A DNA stretch of 64,000 bases, taken from contig CAZDVP010000001.1 of NCBI GenBank assembly GCA_964508865.1, forward strand, positions 32,957 to 96,956. The letters are read 5' to 3'. A program made the position numbers and the translations under genes. The notes beneath the pieces are model-generated. The model did not search any database. It was not told where the DNA came from and saw nothing but the letters and a program-made list of their open reading frames with translations. Of the stretch, positions 28,401-36,118 are shown one piece after another. This DNA comes from UBA3263 sp964508865. GTDB lineage: Bacteria; Bacteroidota; Bacteroidia; Bacteroidales; Muribaculaceae. Within the stretch, counting starts at the first letter, position 1; the number at the start of each line of letters is the position of its first letter.

Positions 28401-29027
28401 ATGATGGAGATCCTTCAGAAAGCAAATGGAAATCTTTCTATTTTCCGTCAGTTTGCTTTCCCTGCTGCCTACTCCTGCTATCTCTATGAACCTGTGCTGA
28501 AAGAAGGCGAAACACTTGATCCTCAGTTTGCACGTAACAACTGGTACCTCCCGGCAGAGGGTGAATTGATGCGTCAATTCTCTTTCTATGGTGTATCTCG
28601 CACTGGTGGCTTAGGAACGGCGCAAGCAACCGGTCAGAACACTCAGCCAAATAGAAGTGTGATTGACGCAATGATTCAGGCGGCGCACGACTCATCGGAA
28701 AGCAATCCGATTAAGCAGACTGTTAAGCAATCAAGTATTGATGCTTCCAGTTATTCTGCTGCTGAAATGTCTGCTATCAATCAGTATTTCCAGACATTGA
28801 CTGAATGTGAAATGCCGATTTACTCTCTTGTGCTATGGAGAGCATTGGTTGGGGGCAATTCTTCGCCCTTTATCAATCATACAGCTGGGTACCATTGGTC
28901 GAGTAGCGAGAACAGTAGCAACGGCTCCTGGTACGTGAGTTTCGGTACTGGTAACACGTACTACTACAACAACAAGTATGGCTACTATACGGTTCGTCCC
29001 TCTGTAGCGTATGTTTTCATGCTTTAA
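22425..29027 (+). CDS. Giant tail fibre / receptor-binding protein, DGR target
   Basis: This 2200-residue fibre is the target of the diversity-generating retroelement. A short N-terminal baseplate-attachment-like part is followed by Ig-like beta regions (about 110-420). A LamG/concanavalin-like domain lies at about 490-690 (LNLVRFYINGKSNRSYIY; LVIGSDDADIDIYGLRVY). A large middle region contains aromatic-rich segments, and a region of short leucine-rich-like strands lies at about 1460-1590. The C-terminal C-type-lectin-like domain ends with the variable repeat (residues 2153-2195), which carries HWSSSENSS and the conserved TVRPSVA. Variable positions are surface Tyr/Gly/Ser residues, as in other DGR lectins. 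Confidence 0.9.
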   Translation: MAKKAIAVKGYIPDISTPWEWIDENGQLKAYDGESVENLLRRVISDLQTTKVGYFVIPQNKETDGYYHLWGFASQSDYSDYLTDPVSNASLRLLNTAIPILEEQGGVSNIVTLTRNSAASIVTSKAEASVEVSYLWQQYNPITKETTDQDEDATIIVSCRTQNANGTWGAWDSSKEFTVSIQSGQTKTIDLSKLLTSDATYQIRLVATGETSEISASPVTVSIVYSNVAAKYEGQIATAYQGSSIQLPFRISGSVQKQLRIKIGNYTKNFTLGTTTYTDNTYGATLTQAEFGLTRGAVKAEAWIAFGEGYAAETEHQEFQFIYLPENDTITTPILAVTDIMEEFQNWTRATIFRYAIYNPQSDETFLRITLQDRTTGQIYIQKDITCMNGESYEFDENFGMEYEGDEQPTTIQAQATFVNASGLTYGNNINFTVDNSENFAPTKGANLILSPEKHSLVIDGEDYDVADLITDKDDTNSGWKTNTEFDSTGAQVNVPVLSIAAGNKLTIPYELFNSNTGHNNNGVEGSITIEFDIKVKNIVSNAPIIDASAPFDKAYTGLKFYPTRAVCLSQNNNSEDICDATFCEETREHIAINIIRNLRGEGLNLVRFYINGKSNRSYIYTDEDNFIPIGANGAQNLVIGSDDADIDIYGLRVYKDQQLGSVQIQNDYMAGMPTIEDKKKFKRFNSIYNGTEISYDQCNAMGLNTILRKIPQGGHYPSRENQDKQKNVTIDVRIFKERGNAESLDRKHSGTFVGMTDKGQGTSAKGYYWWNISDGFEDDVEIAADAYDPSDPTHYTADGKYFKKISYFNSLDGISQVYASKYEIEDGRGGITKLVGKCNYASPMQSHKLGGVWAYDELWQLLVNDGSGGRTVLQDTHAACYELPFLCFYQIGNGTPIFCGFQTWGSGKGDKKTFGYDKKKSPGYMCVSGADNGAVAALFQMPWLVSKNTQGAWSGNVYAKSVTINTGDVKNGYCYKSGVSDNLAFEVEIGSKYDGGETDKGVLRIADEAKGETETTLYTHFADFCNFICSCSPLLKPYAGTEAQLIADSANLKNDHQYWLFNTGPDRYKVYYYNPLTAKFEQLPKVATKWGADGRASQFGSPTLTSQLAGVTVTIDSVEGKTSMTLEEAMDTLGTSDMNVVNDLFCKARVAYFKAHADSYLDVVDVIFHQCFCKLFGATDNRTKNTYYWIDPAIDKLVRLKQDDLDTILATDNQGRQTKPYYVLEHTKDSNGSNYWNGENNILYTLIERAYPDRMRNMMRDIFSRMSQIAGSVEEYMQKRFYWVQEYFPAVAYNETSRVLYEVAQVKLMNGLIDVSQDPITQAVGDQLECEKQFMSQRLPMLMSWCEYETGGDGTLSFRSVDTLDGSQAVYDLEYTAYQYIYPKMSLGGAMPSIYAKVNGEWVLQDGSEPYLCAPGETVRMVVTASVSNQQFTLRWLHYAQRIGNIGALSCGDEGSITIVGKRLRKLECWSPDGTPIEFHPKGISILNCRNLEEVNLTNASSFSGGFSFDLPRLKKLLLKGSAYTSVTLPKTSTLTQVSYPASINSIIVNGQPNLSSISVESMANVRTLRVIGQHKIQTQTQPLVQLAYSQGQNVNSVTMENIAWVGMSVNVLIWLQNMKASLTGSIGLSDNLTYATKASLVETYGDIDSQTNDLYVTYNKYNITGFNIKGNTYMSQLGLYPYTIAPVPTRGNDVAIKNGKLDIEWSIEEGGQIYATFEDAVAGLLKVSQLDASGTDTRYAITCKLTRTNGQTITNSVQVGFYLRVPKIGDFAYADGTFDDQFQRDKTVVGVVYKIDPMYQGEGDEAPTTYSGYNKPTNAVLENKQLVGYRVLIDSKEDAVIKSTDSFINTASNAWGLYNEGSTGVHGTNGFTTEMGNKIQAQIGSNAFDTPIPNIGNTSEWSSGWYLHRGTYFNSEESDGFKQFSSGAPADWDGKNKTRKIVRHMESIFNGYLMGEFNEDILTEWVEETENGNIVHQITELPTNLEELGNMMEILQKANGNLSIFRQFAFPAAYSCYLYEPVLKEGETLDPQFARNNWYLPAEGELMRQFSFYGVSRTGGLGTAQATGQNTQPNRSVIDAMIQAAHDSSESNPIKQTVKQSSIDASSYSAAEMSAINQYFQTLTECEMPIYSLVLWRALVGGNSSPFINHTAGYHWSSSENSSNGSWYVSFGTGNTYYYNNKYGYYTVRPSVAYVFML
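28881..29008 (+). repeat. DGR variable repeat (VR)
   Basis: This 128-bp segment at the 3' end of the giant fibre gene is a near copy of 29742-29869. There are 12 mismatches and all fall on adenines of the template copy, the signature of DGR adenine mutagenesis. The last 25 bases, ending CCCTCTGTAGC, are identical in both copies and G/C-richer, matching the expected initiation-of-mutagenic-homing region. Confidence 0.97.
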
Positions 29028-29035
29028 TCCTCTCT

Positions 29036-29061
29036 GGCGAGTTGCCTTTTGGCAACTCGCC
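29036..29061 (+). promoter_or_regulatory. Perfect hairpin downstream of VR
   Basis: A perfect 11-bp stem GGCGAGTTGCC/GGCAACTCGCC has a TTTT loop, 27 bases after the VR and 8 bases after the fibre stop codon. No T-tract follows, so it is a poor terminator. Its location fits the DNA hairpin/cruciform that stimulates retrohoming in the Bordetella phage BPP-1 DGR. Confidence 0.7.
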
Positions 29062-29086
29062 TATAACCCTTAAAATAAATTTAATA

Positions 29087-29632
29087 ATGTTAAATAAATC
29101 AAACGAAAAGTCTCCTACGGAGAAGGCTTTAGAGTCTCACGCATCTATAACCGGAATATTTGAAGAGGTAGAATTTCTTCCCTCTGAAGATACAGTTGTG
29201 CTTACACAGGCAGAAATTGACGCTGCCAAAAAGAATAAACGAGATATGCGTAAAAAGGCTAAAACCTTTGTAAATGCCCCAATATATCGAACATTCCACA
29301 ACGCTACATCTCTACTTATGCAAATCATCACACTCATGCCTAAAAAGACGGTCAAACTGAGTGATGTAATGCTGATAAAATTGAATGATGCGATTCAATG
29401 GACTGCATCGGCTTATGAACAAAAAGATCCGATTCATAAACATTATTCGCTCTGTGAGGCTATATCTTTAATGTACAGCATTAAGGTGTACGCAAATTCA
29501 GCTTCAAGTCTAAATCTCATCGGCAAGAGCAAGTCTACTCAACTGAGCAAAGCGATTGACGCTATTTTACGCCAACTTGTAGCATGGCGAGGCTCATTGA
29601 TAGATAAGGGCGATAATGCTTGCGATCAATAA
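29087..29632 (+). CDS. avd: Avd-like accessory variability determinant
   Basis: The protein has 181 residues from ATG 29087; the frame is open upstream but an ATG-less extension would run into the hairpin. It is predicted mostly helical, with four amphipathic helices (e.g. YRTFHNATSLLMQIITLMP; LIKLNDAIQWTASAYEQK; AIDAILRQLVAWRG). This is the four-helix-bundle form of Avd, which forms a basic barrel pentamer that binds template RNA and the reverse transcriptase. It sits between VR and TR and overlaps the RT start by 17 bases. The assignment rests on fold pattern and position. Confidence 0.8.
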   Translation: MLNKSNEKSPTEKALESHASITGIFEEVEFLPSEDTVVLTQAEIDAAKKNKRDMRKKAKTFVNAPIYRTFHNATSLLMQIITLMPKKTVKLSDVMLIKLNDAIQWTASAYEQKDPIHKHYSLCEAISLMYSIKVYANSASSLNLIGKSKSTQLSKAIDAILRQLVAWRGSLIDKGDNACDQ

Positions 29633-31100
29633 TCAATACATTATCGGAATGTCTGAGTTTCTGATTTCATACGGGCGGCATACTCCGTATCATAATGTCA
29701 ATATGGTTAGGAGTTACGAAGATGCAATGCCGCAAACACAAACAGCTGGGAACCATTGGTCGAGTAGCGAGAACAGTAGCAACAACTCCTGGAACGTGAA
29801 TTTCGGAACTGGTAACACGAACAACAACAACAACAAGTATAACAACTATACGGTTCGTCCCTCTGTAGCACATGAGTCAGATGAGTGGATAGCTCTCAGG
29901 GAAACCCTGCAAATTGCTTTTAAGGATTGCTGTAGAGGAAAAACAAGCAGCAAGCAATGCCAGGAATATATCCCTATTGCCGATGAGGACTTGGATGCTT
30001 TAACAACAGAACTACTTGAAAGGCGATATAAGCCGGACACATCTACTTGTTTTCTTGTCAAGTTTCCCAAATTACGAGAAGTCTTTGCCGCTGCTTTTCG
30101 TGATCGCATTATCCATCATTGGCTTTGCCTCAGATTAGAACCACTATTTGAACGTCTTTGCCGTCAACAAGGTAATGTGACACATAATTGCCGGAAAGGG
30201 TATGGCACTAAGACCGCTGTTGAGCAAGCTGCCAAAGGGATTAAAAAAGTCACTGGAAATTATCATAAGGAAGGCTGGATTTTCAAGGGTGATTTGGTCG
30301 GTTTCTTTATGTCGATCGACCAATATAAGATGTGTAAACGGTTATTGAAATTTGCCGAGACACATTATAATGGCGATTTTAAGGAGTTACTATTGTGGCT
30401 TCTTGAAGTAGTAGTGATGCACCGGCCCGAAAAGAATTGCCTTCTCAATTCCGACCCTCGTGATTTCATCTTTCTCCAGGCTAATAAATCTCTTCATCGT
30501 TGCGCTCCCGGAAAAGGTATGCCAATTGGAAACTTGACCACACAGTTATTCGCTAATTTCTATATGGCGGAATTTGATGGGTTTGTCGTAAAGTGCCTCA
30601 GAGCCTATCAGCGTAAGAATCGTGGTTTCAAATGGTCATACACCAGGTTTGTGGATGATTACATTATTACTTGCAATGATAAAAAGTTCCTGTTGTGGTT
30701 TATTGAGCAGTGTGCCGCTAAACTTAACGAGATGGGCTTGAAACAGCACAAGAATAAACGGTATATCCAACCTGCTAATCATGGAGTTATGTTTGTCGGG
30801 AAATATATACACAACGGAAGAATTTATTTGAGCAACAGAACACTTTCGAGGTTTAGAGAGAAAGTTCATGGATATACCTTGTACCTCCAGAAACCTGAAG
30901 AAGAGATTACCTTTATGGAGTTGGATCATATTCGAGCCACCATCAACTCATATTTGGGTTTTTGTAAAGGTTGTCAGACATACAAATTTCGTAGGGAGAT
31001 TCTCCGTGAGTTCTTTCTAAAATGCGAGAAATATTTTTACCATGATAAAAACTGGTCTAAAATCAAACTGAGAAGAAAATACACCACTATTTGTAAATAA
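29616..31100 (+). CDS. DGR reverse transcriptase with TR-encoded N-terminal segment
   Basis: This 494-residue protein copies TR RNA with A-to-N errors. The core has RT domains in order: LVKFPKLREVFAAAFRDRII (RT1-2 region), KGDLVGFFMSIDQYKM (first catalytic Asp region), GMPIGNLTTQLFANFYM beginning at Gly301 (the group-specific IGxxxSQ-like box of DGR/retron-type RTs), and the catalytic RFVDDYI box with Asp347-Asp348. The reading frame also runs through the whole template repeat (residues 43-85), and no ATG follows it before the RT core, so the TR seems to be translated. The start may be ATG 29616 or ATG 29652. Confidence 0.92.
   Translation: MLAINNQYIIGMSEFLISYGRHTPYHNVNMVRSYEDAMPQTQTAGNHWSSSENSSNNSWNVNFGTGNTNNNNNKYNNYTVRPSVAHESDEWIALRETLQIAFKDCCRGKTSSKQCQEYIPIADEDLDALTTELLERRYKPDTSTCFLVKFPKLREVFAAAFRDRIIHHWLCLRLEPLFERLCRQQGNVTHNCRKGYGTKTAVEQAAKGIKKVTGNYHKEGWIFKGDLVGFFMSIDQYKMCKRLLKFAETHYNGDFKELLLWLLEVVVMHRPEKNCLLNSDPRDFIFLQANKSLHRCAPGKGMPIGNLTTQLFANFYMAEFDGFVVKCLRAYQRKNRGFKWSYTRFVDDYIITCNDKKFLLWFIEQCAAKLNEMGLKQHKNKRYIQPANHGVMFVGKYIHNGRIYLSNRTLSRFREKVHGYTLYLQKPEEEITFMELDHIRATINSYLGFCKGCQTYKFRREILREFFLKCEKYFYHDKNWSKIKLRRKYTTICK
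29742..29869 (+). repeat. DGR template repeat (TR)
   Basis: This 128-bp template is rich in AAC codons (e.g. AACAACAACAACAAC at 29820-29834). It matches the VR at 116 of 128 positions. It is read in the same codon phase as the VR, so AAC codons can mutate to many residues but not to a stop. It lies inside the 5' part of the RT reading frame, about 740 bases downstream of the VR. Confidence 0.97.
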
Positions 31101-31113
31101 AGGAACTACTGTA

Positions 31114-31764
31114 ATGATAACAAATCTCCATATCATAAAACCCGATACTATACAAATCGGAACAAACCGAAAGGGCCGTCGTATTGCCTTCATCAATTTC
31201 AATCCGCAGCAACTTTCTGATGAAGAGCGGCAAAATGGATTTGAATGGAAAGCCTCCGGGAATAGATATGTCCTCGATGATTTTTCTGTTAAAAGTTTGA
31301 TGTCAGTGATGGAGCCAGACTTGCTTTTGGAGGCATCAGAAGAGGAAATTGTGGCAGTAATTAGTGCTTTTAATGAGCAAGATATGGTAGATACCTGGAA
31401 ATTGGTACGCAAGGCTCAAATCATGGCTTACGATTCCAGTAGTTCTGTCAACCTGTTTTTCCTGAATGGAGAAGGTATGTGGCTTGACAAGGCTACTCGC
31501 GTAGGCTTAACCAATTCTATACAAGTTGAGAAAAATTTTGGCCGTAAAATAACGACGCTATGGTACAACTACGGCCAGTTCCAATTACCTGTTGATACAG
31601 CACTCGGACTGCTTGCTCAGTTGGAAATCTATGCTCTGGATTGCTATAATGTGACGGCTAAACATCTTGCTGATATTGAAACTTTAGAAGATCTTGAAAC
31701 CTTAAAGGGTTACGACATCACAGCCGGCTATCCCCAGCAATTAAATCTAAAAAACGTGGAATAA
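31114..31764 (+). CDS. DUF4376-like tail-associated protein
   Basis: The protein has 216 residues. The C-terminal region QLEIYALDCYNVTAKHLADI followed by YDITAGYP resembles the DUF4376 domain found in fibre-assembly or fibre-tip proteins. The N-terminal half is a small beta-rich domain. It starts 13 bases after the RT stop and precedes another fibre gene, so it may be a fibre assembly or connector protein. It is the first gene after the DGR and is probably not part of it. Confidence 0.55.
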   Translation: MITNLHIIKPDTIQIGTNRKGRRIAFINFNPQQLSDEERQNGFEWKASGNRYVLDDFSVKSLMSVMEPDLLLEASEEEIVAVISAFNEQDMVDTWKLVRKAQIMAYDSSSSVNLFFLNGEGMWLDKATRVGLTNSIQVEKNFGRKITTLWYNYGQFQLPVDTALGLLAQLEIYALDCYNVTAKHLADIETLEDLETLKGYDITAGYPQQLNLKNVE

Positions 31765-31796
31765 TGATTTTGCCAACCCATTAAAGTCTGAATATG

Positions 31797-31807
31797 ACTA
31801 TTCATAA
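31797..31807 (+). promoter_or_regulatory. Putative late promoter motif, copy 5 (before fibre)
   Basis: ACTATTCATAA lies 25 bases before the fibre ATG at 31822. It is a weaker match: CTATTC and TAA are kept, while the leading CT is GA. Confidence 0.35.
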
Positions 31808-31821
31808 TAAAGACTTTCAAC

Positions 31822-34542
31822 ATGGGTACCATAGCAAAAGGAGAAATAACACTAAGCCCGGTCAACGATGCCTATTCGGTTTTGTTGACCCCGGCTTCGT
31901 GTATTATCAACGCTGATTATGATGGCTCTAACCCTAAGTTACAAAATGCGTTAACCACCTTGGTAATTAAACGTGGTACCAAAACTGTGCCTTTTTATAT
32001 TCTTAGCATTGCCAAATCTTCAGGTGATATTGGCGTGTCATTTTCCACTCAACAAACCACAAGTGCAACACTTAAACTCTTGGCAATTTCCAGAAATGAA
32101 TTAGGTGGTTGGGTAGATATTACATTCAAAACCGCTGATGGCTTTGATTATACTTCTACTATTCGCTTTAATTTCACGGTTGTAAGAGAGACCTCAATGC
32201 TTGACTGGATTCTTGACTGGGAAGGAAGCAAAACAAAGGTAGGTGGAACTTATATTATGACCCCGAAACTTTTTGTGGGTCATAAAGAAAGTGTGGTTCA
32301 TGCTGTTGAACATGAAGGACCAGATAGTTACACAGAAACTTATGAATGGATTGAAGACGCATTGACCGGTGTTTATATCGGCCCGGATCTGCTGGGTGCG
32401 AATCAAACAGTAGGACTATATGGTTATCACCTCAGCAAAGAAATATTCCATCTCAATGCTGAAGGAGGTATGATCGGTGGCTGGGACATCAACGAAGCTG
32501 GCATTGCATCCGGCAATCTAAAGATTCTTAGTGAGGGTACTATAATAGCCGGTACAAGCACTCAGACATATTGGAGTCTTAAAGCCGATGGTAATGCTTC
32601 ATTTGCAAATGGTAATGTAACCTTTAAGCCGAATGGAGATGCTCATTTTAATGGCGAAATAATTGCTCAAAAAGGTTATGTAGCCGGCTGGCGTATTGAT
32701 GAAGATTATATCATTAGTAAGGGTGTGGTGTTAGACTCTGATACAATGTTGATTGGATTGGTTAATCAGAGAAACTACACATATACTGATGGTAAAAAAT
32801 TTATACAAGATGTAGCCCAAAAAGGTGGTGTCTATATGCTATATAGCGATACCAATGAGTATGGGCTTTTTGGGTATGCACTAAATCAACAATGTGTATT
32901 TAGGTTAGGAAGCACCAATCAAATAGCAAGTTGGAATTTTGATCATCAAGCCATTTATACTGGTGTTAAAAACACAACCCAACACGCCTTTACAGAAGAG
33001 GGTGGCCTGACCATTTCCCCTTCTGGTGTTCGTAGCAATAAATGGTATATTGACAGTGATGGTACAGCGCAATTTGTAGCAGGGTCTGTTAAATTCAATG
33101 GGGACAATGCCGAGATGTTTGGCTGGTCAATGAAAGGTGATCGGTTCTCGACTAAACACGCCGCATTGGTTTCAAACTCATTAGATTCCGGTATTTATGT
33201 TTCAGTGGCAGATATAAGTAATATCGCTTCTTCCAGTTTGCGTAATACTATTAGCAATAATGGTGGTATTTATATGTATTCCGATAGTGCCAATGCTATT
33301 CTAAGAGCTTATGATACCAATGGGAAATTAGGATTTAGACTATCTACAAATGGGCATCATCAGATTGGAAACTGGTCGTTTAACCATGAATCAATATATA
33401 CTGGCAGCACAAATCTGTCTCCAGAAGGATTTACTGTAACCCCTGGCAGTCTCATACTCTCCACAAGTGGTTTAATAGGCTTTCTATGGAAATTAAATGC
33501 TGATGGTTCTGGTGCTTTGGCAGGAGGAAACATTGCTTGGGATTCAATTGGAAACGTAACTTTTTCATCAAATGTAAAATTGTCATGGTCCAGCATTACC
33601 AATGGGCCTAATTTAACAAAAATTGATGCTAATGGTATTTATACTGGTACCATTTCAGCTGATAATATTACTGCCGGTATTATCACATCCGCTGCAATTC
33701 AAAATGGCGATCACTGGGCATTAAAGCAAGATGGCTCTGGGTATTTAGCAAATAAATATATTTCTTGGACTGCAACTGGTGCGCTCACTGTTAAAAATGC
33801 GATAATGAATAATGTTCGCATCAATGGTACCATTCGTCAGCCTTGGAGTCGTAGTGGAATATATATGACTTTGGGTGGTGATGAATCATTGACTTTTGAT
33901 AATATCGTTGCCGGTACAACTGGTGGATGGGGAGATGGTTCAGCAGCCACAATGTTAACATGGACTCTTAAAGATAGTGGAAGAATTGTACGTCTCGCTA
34001 ACTGGAAATGGGATGGCGAGACGTTTGATGCCGACATAACCATAACCGCTCCAGATGGGAAATATTTCTTTGAAGATGGAGTTGCCAAGAAAAAATTGGT
34101 TTTTAGTCGAGAGATTGTAGAACTAATAGGCTATGCAGATAGTTCAACTTTCTATGGTTGGGTGGTGGTCAATCGAGTGAATTTCAGCACACGTGCAAGA
34201 TATGGTAGGCAACTGAGATGTTTGGCTATGGGAACAGTTACTGAAAATGGAACTACCGCTCCTACAGTTAAATGTTGTACTTTTGATGGAACAACCATAT
34301 CAGTTTCAAAACTCACCGATAAAAATAACGACGGTATTTATAAAGTCTCTTTACCAGCTGAATGGAACCTTGAACCTGATGGTTATCAAGTTATGCTAAC
34401 AGGATTGGGAGAAGGGTTGATGAAAGCGACATTAGCAAGTAGAACAGCAACTGAGTGTGTAATTCATGTGAGTGATGATGCCTCCAGAAACAATGGCTCT
34501 TTTCAATTTCAAATTTTCAATACTAACGACTGGATTGGATAA
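31822..34542 (+). CDS. Tail fibre protein with beta-helix repeats
   Basis: This 906-residue protein has an N-terminal beta region (about 1-120, Ig-like). A long array of loosely repeated units then runs with the alternation GNVTFKPNGDAHFNGEIIA / GGWDINEAGIASGN and SWNFDHQAIYTGVKN / NWSFNHESIYTGSTN, which is internal duplication of a fibre shaft. The unit DNITAGIITSAAIQ is also typical of phage fibre shafts. The C-terminal domain (about 690-906) is beta-rich and probably binds the receptor. It shares the GYLANKYISW repeat with the 19571 gene. Confidence 0.65.
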   Translation: MGTIAKGEITLSPVNDAYSVLLTPASCIINADYDGSNPKLQNALTTLVIKRGTKTVPFYILSIAKSSGDIGVSFSTQQTTSATLKLLAISRNELGGWVDITFKTADGFDYTSTIRFNFTVVRETSMLDWILDWEGSKTKVGGTYIMTPKLFVGHKESVVHAVEHEGPDSYTETYEWIEDALTGVYIGPDLLGANQTVGLYGYHLSKEIFHLNAEGGMIGGWDINEAGIASGNLKILSEGTIIAGTSTQTYWSLKADGNASFANGNVTFKPNGDAHFNGEIIAQKGYVAGWRIDEDYIISKGVVLDSDTMLIGLVNQRNYTYTDGKKFIQDVAQKGGVYMLYSDTNEYGLFGYALNQQCVFRLGSTNQIASWNFDHQAIYTGVKNTTQHAFTEEGGLTISPSGVRSNKWYIDSDGTAQFVAGSVKFNGDNAEMFGWSMKGDRFSTKHAALVSNSLDSGIYVSVADISNIASSSLRNTISNNGGIYMYSDSANAILRAYDTNGKLGFRLSTNGHHQIGNWSFNHESIYTGSTNLSPEGFTVTPGSLILSTSGLIGFLWKLNADGSGALAGGNIAWDSIGNVTFSSNVKLSWSSITNGPNLTKIDANGIYTGTISADNITAGIITSAAIQNGDHWALKQDGSGYLANKYISWTATGALTVKNAIMNNVRINGTIRQPWSRSGIYMTLGGDESLTFDNIVAGTTGGWGDGSAATMLTWTLKDSGRIVRLANWKWDGETFDADITITAPDGKYFFEDGVAKKKLVFSREIVELIGYADSSTFYGWVVVNRVNFSTRARYGRQLRCLAMGTVTENGTTAPTVKCCTFDGTTISVSKLTDKNNDGIYKVSLPAEWNLEPDGYQVMLTGLGEGLMKATLASRTATECVIHVSDDASRNNGSFQFQIFNTNDWIG

Positions 34543-35228
34543 TGCGTAAAGATATTGAGATACATATAAACACGAAGGATATAACGCTAACCTCTAAAAA
34601 TAAGGTTAAATTTCGTCCATTCAGGTGGGTGAGTACACCGATTGGAGGAGAAGTTAGATATATCTATGGTGAGATCGAAATACCGGCTCAAATTTCAGAA
34701 AAATCAATTAGAGAAAATGGCATTTCAATTCAAATACCATATACACCGAAATACAAGGAGTTCATGCTTAGAATCCGTCGAGTGTATGAAGATGGTTCGT
34801 CGTTAGTCCTTATCAATGAAGTCAACGGTTCTGAATGGTTTGTAGTAACATCCGGCCTCTATGGTGGTGTGCAGAGAAATACCTTTGCTTCAGAACTGAT
34901 TATGATTTCTGATGGAGAATTTACGTTAAAATTCTTCAATGGTACCCTTCAACTCTATTCCGCTCAACAAAGTGATTTCAATATTATCGAGGCAGACCGC
35001 CAAAATAGCAACTGTCTTTTAGCTTGTTATCCCACTAACAACTATCGTTACCCGGTTTCCGGAGTTGGGCTGGGTCGATGGCTAAATGCAAATGCGGCCA
35101 ATTCTAAAAATATGGCAAAGGTAATTCAAAGAGAATTTTATGCGGACGGTATGACAGTCAAAAATGCAGCCTTTGATTTTGAAACTAAACAGATGGCTCT
35201 TGAAGCCACAGAAACTAATCCGGAATAA
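34542..35228 (+). CDS. Hypothetical tail-region protein
   Basis: This 228-residue protein is coupled by a one-base overlap to the fibre gene before it and to the LysM-like gene after it. It is predominantly beta, with VRYIYGEIEIPAQI and FMLRIRRVYEDGSS, and has no signal peptide or membrane helix. I do not recognise a family. It may be a baseplate or fibre-attachment component by context. Confidence 0.5.
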   Translation: MRKDIEIHINTKDITLTSKNKVKFRPFRWVSTPIGGEVRYIYGEIEIPAQISEKSIRENGISIQIPYTPKYKEFMLRIRRVYEDGSSLVLINEVNGSEWFVVTSGLYGGVQRNTFASELIMISDGEFTLKFFNGTLQLYSAQQSDFNIIEADRQNSNCLLACYPTNNYRYPVSGVGLGRWLNANAANSKNMAKVIQREFYADGMTVKNAAFDFETKQMALEATETNPE

Positions 35229-36118
35229 TGGCTATCTATACAGTAAAACCTAATCAGAATTTGTTCGATGTTGCCCTTCATATCTATGGTAGCATCGAGG
35301 GGTTGTTTGATATTCTCATTACAAATGAGCAACTTAATATGAATAGCGAACTTCATGCAGGTCAGGAAATTGAATACCATGAGGGCTATCAGATTCAGAG
35401 TTCAATAGTTAATGAGATGAAGTCTCAGAAATTGACTCCTTCTAATGGCGAGCGTCATGTGTATTTCAAAGAGACAACATCTCCTTTTAGATTTATTGTT
35501 GGGCCTCACCCTGATTTGAATGTTATCAGTTTTATAGCTGGAGGTGAAGGCAAAATGATTATTGATTGGGGAGATAATTCGGATTTGGAGGAGGTTGAAC
35601 TTTCTCATGTAGCCAAGAAAGTCGAGCATTATTTTGACAATGAAGTTGAACAGCGTAGAGTGAAAGTTTACGGTGATTTTTTATTTACTGAGTTTAACCC
35701 CAGTGAATTGGGTGGAAATATCCTCTATGTTAGACCTATTATAGTCGATGAATACACAAGCCAAGCAAACGGATTTAGTCTCGCAGGACTATTCTTGTTT
35801 GAGGGCACGTACAAGGTGGATCTTCGTCGTTGTACTGTTTCAGACCTAAAACCTATAACCCATTTGCACCTTCAGGAACTTGATTTAAGAAACGTACATT
35901 TCCCAGATGTTGCGGTTCTCGATGATTACCTGGAAGATTTGAATGAGAATTATGGCACAAGAGGGGGTGGAATAGTTAGATTGACAACCGAGCCGACTCA
36001 AAGAGGTTGGGATGCAATCCATACCATTCTTGGCGACGAGATAAGAAACACGCCTACGCCCTGGCAATTTATTATAAATCAAGAAACTTATACTTATAAT
36101 GAGCCGGACACTGAGTGA
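35228..36118 (+). CDS. Baseplate protein with N-terminal LysM-like domain
   Basis: The protein has 296 residues. Residues about 1-50 (YTVKPNQNLFDVALHIYGSI; LNMNSELHAGQEI) match the LysM fold used by phage baseplate proteins to bind peptidoglycan or to hold the hub. A PKD-like strand set with IDWGDNSDLEEVELSH follows at about 115-150, and later LRRCTVSDL and LQELDLRNV look like short leucine-rich strands. The middle and C-terminal domains are of unknown function. Confidence 0.6.
   Translation: MAIYTVKPNQNLFDVALHIYGSIEGLFDILITNEQLNMNSELHAGQEIEYHEGYQIQSSIVNEMKSQKLTPSNGERHVYFKETTSPFRFIVGPHPDLNVISFIAGGEGKMIIDWGDNSDLEEVELSHVAKKVEHYFDNEVEQRRVKVYGDFLFTEFNPSELGGNILYVRPIIVDEYTSQANGFSLAGLFLFEGTYKVDLRRCTVSDLKPITHLHLQELDLRNVHFPDVAVLDDYLEDLNENYGTRGGGIVRLTTEPTQRGWDAIHTILGDEIRNTPTPWQFIINQETYTYNEPDTE

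Noticed and set aside
29816..29836. Tandem AAC repeats resembling a microsatellite
   Set aside because: They are the Asn codons of the DGR template repeat; their A positions are the mutable sites.
29616..31100. Retron or group II intron reverse transcriptase
   Set aside because: No retron msr/msd or intron structure was seen; the TR/VR pair with A-only differences identifies a DGR.
31822..34542. Second DGR variable repeat in another fibre
   Set aside because: I found no segment similar to the template repeat in this or the other fibre genes.
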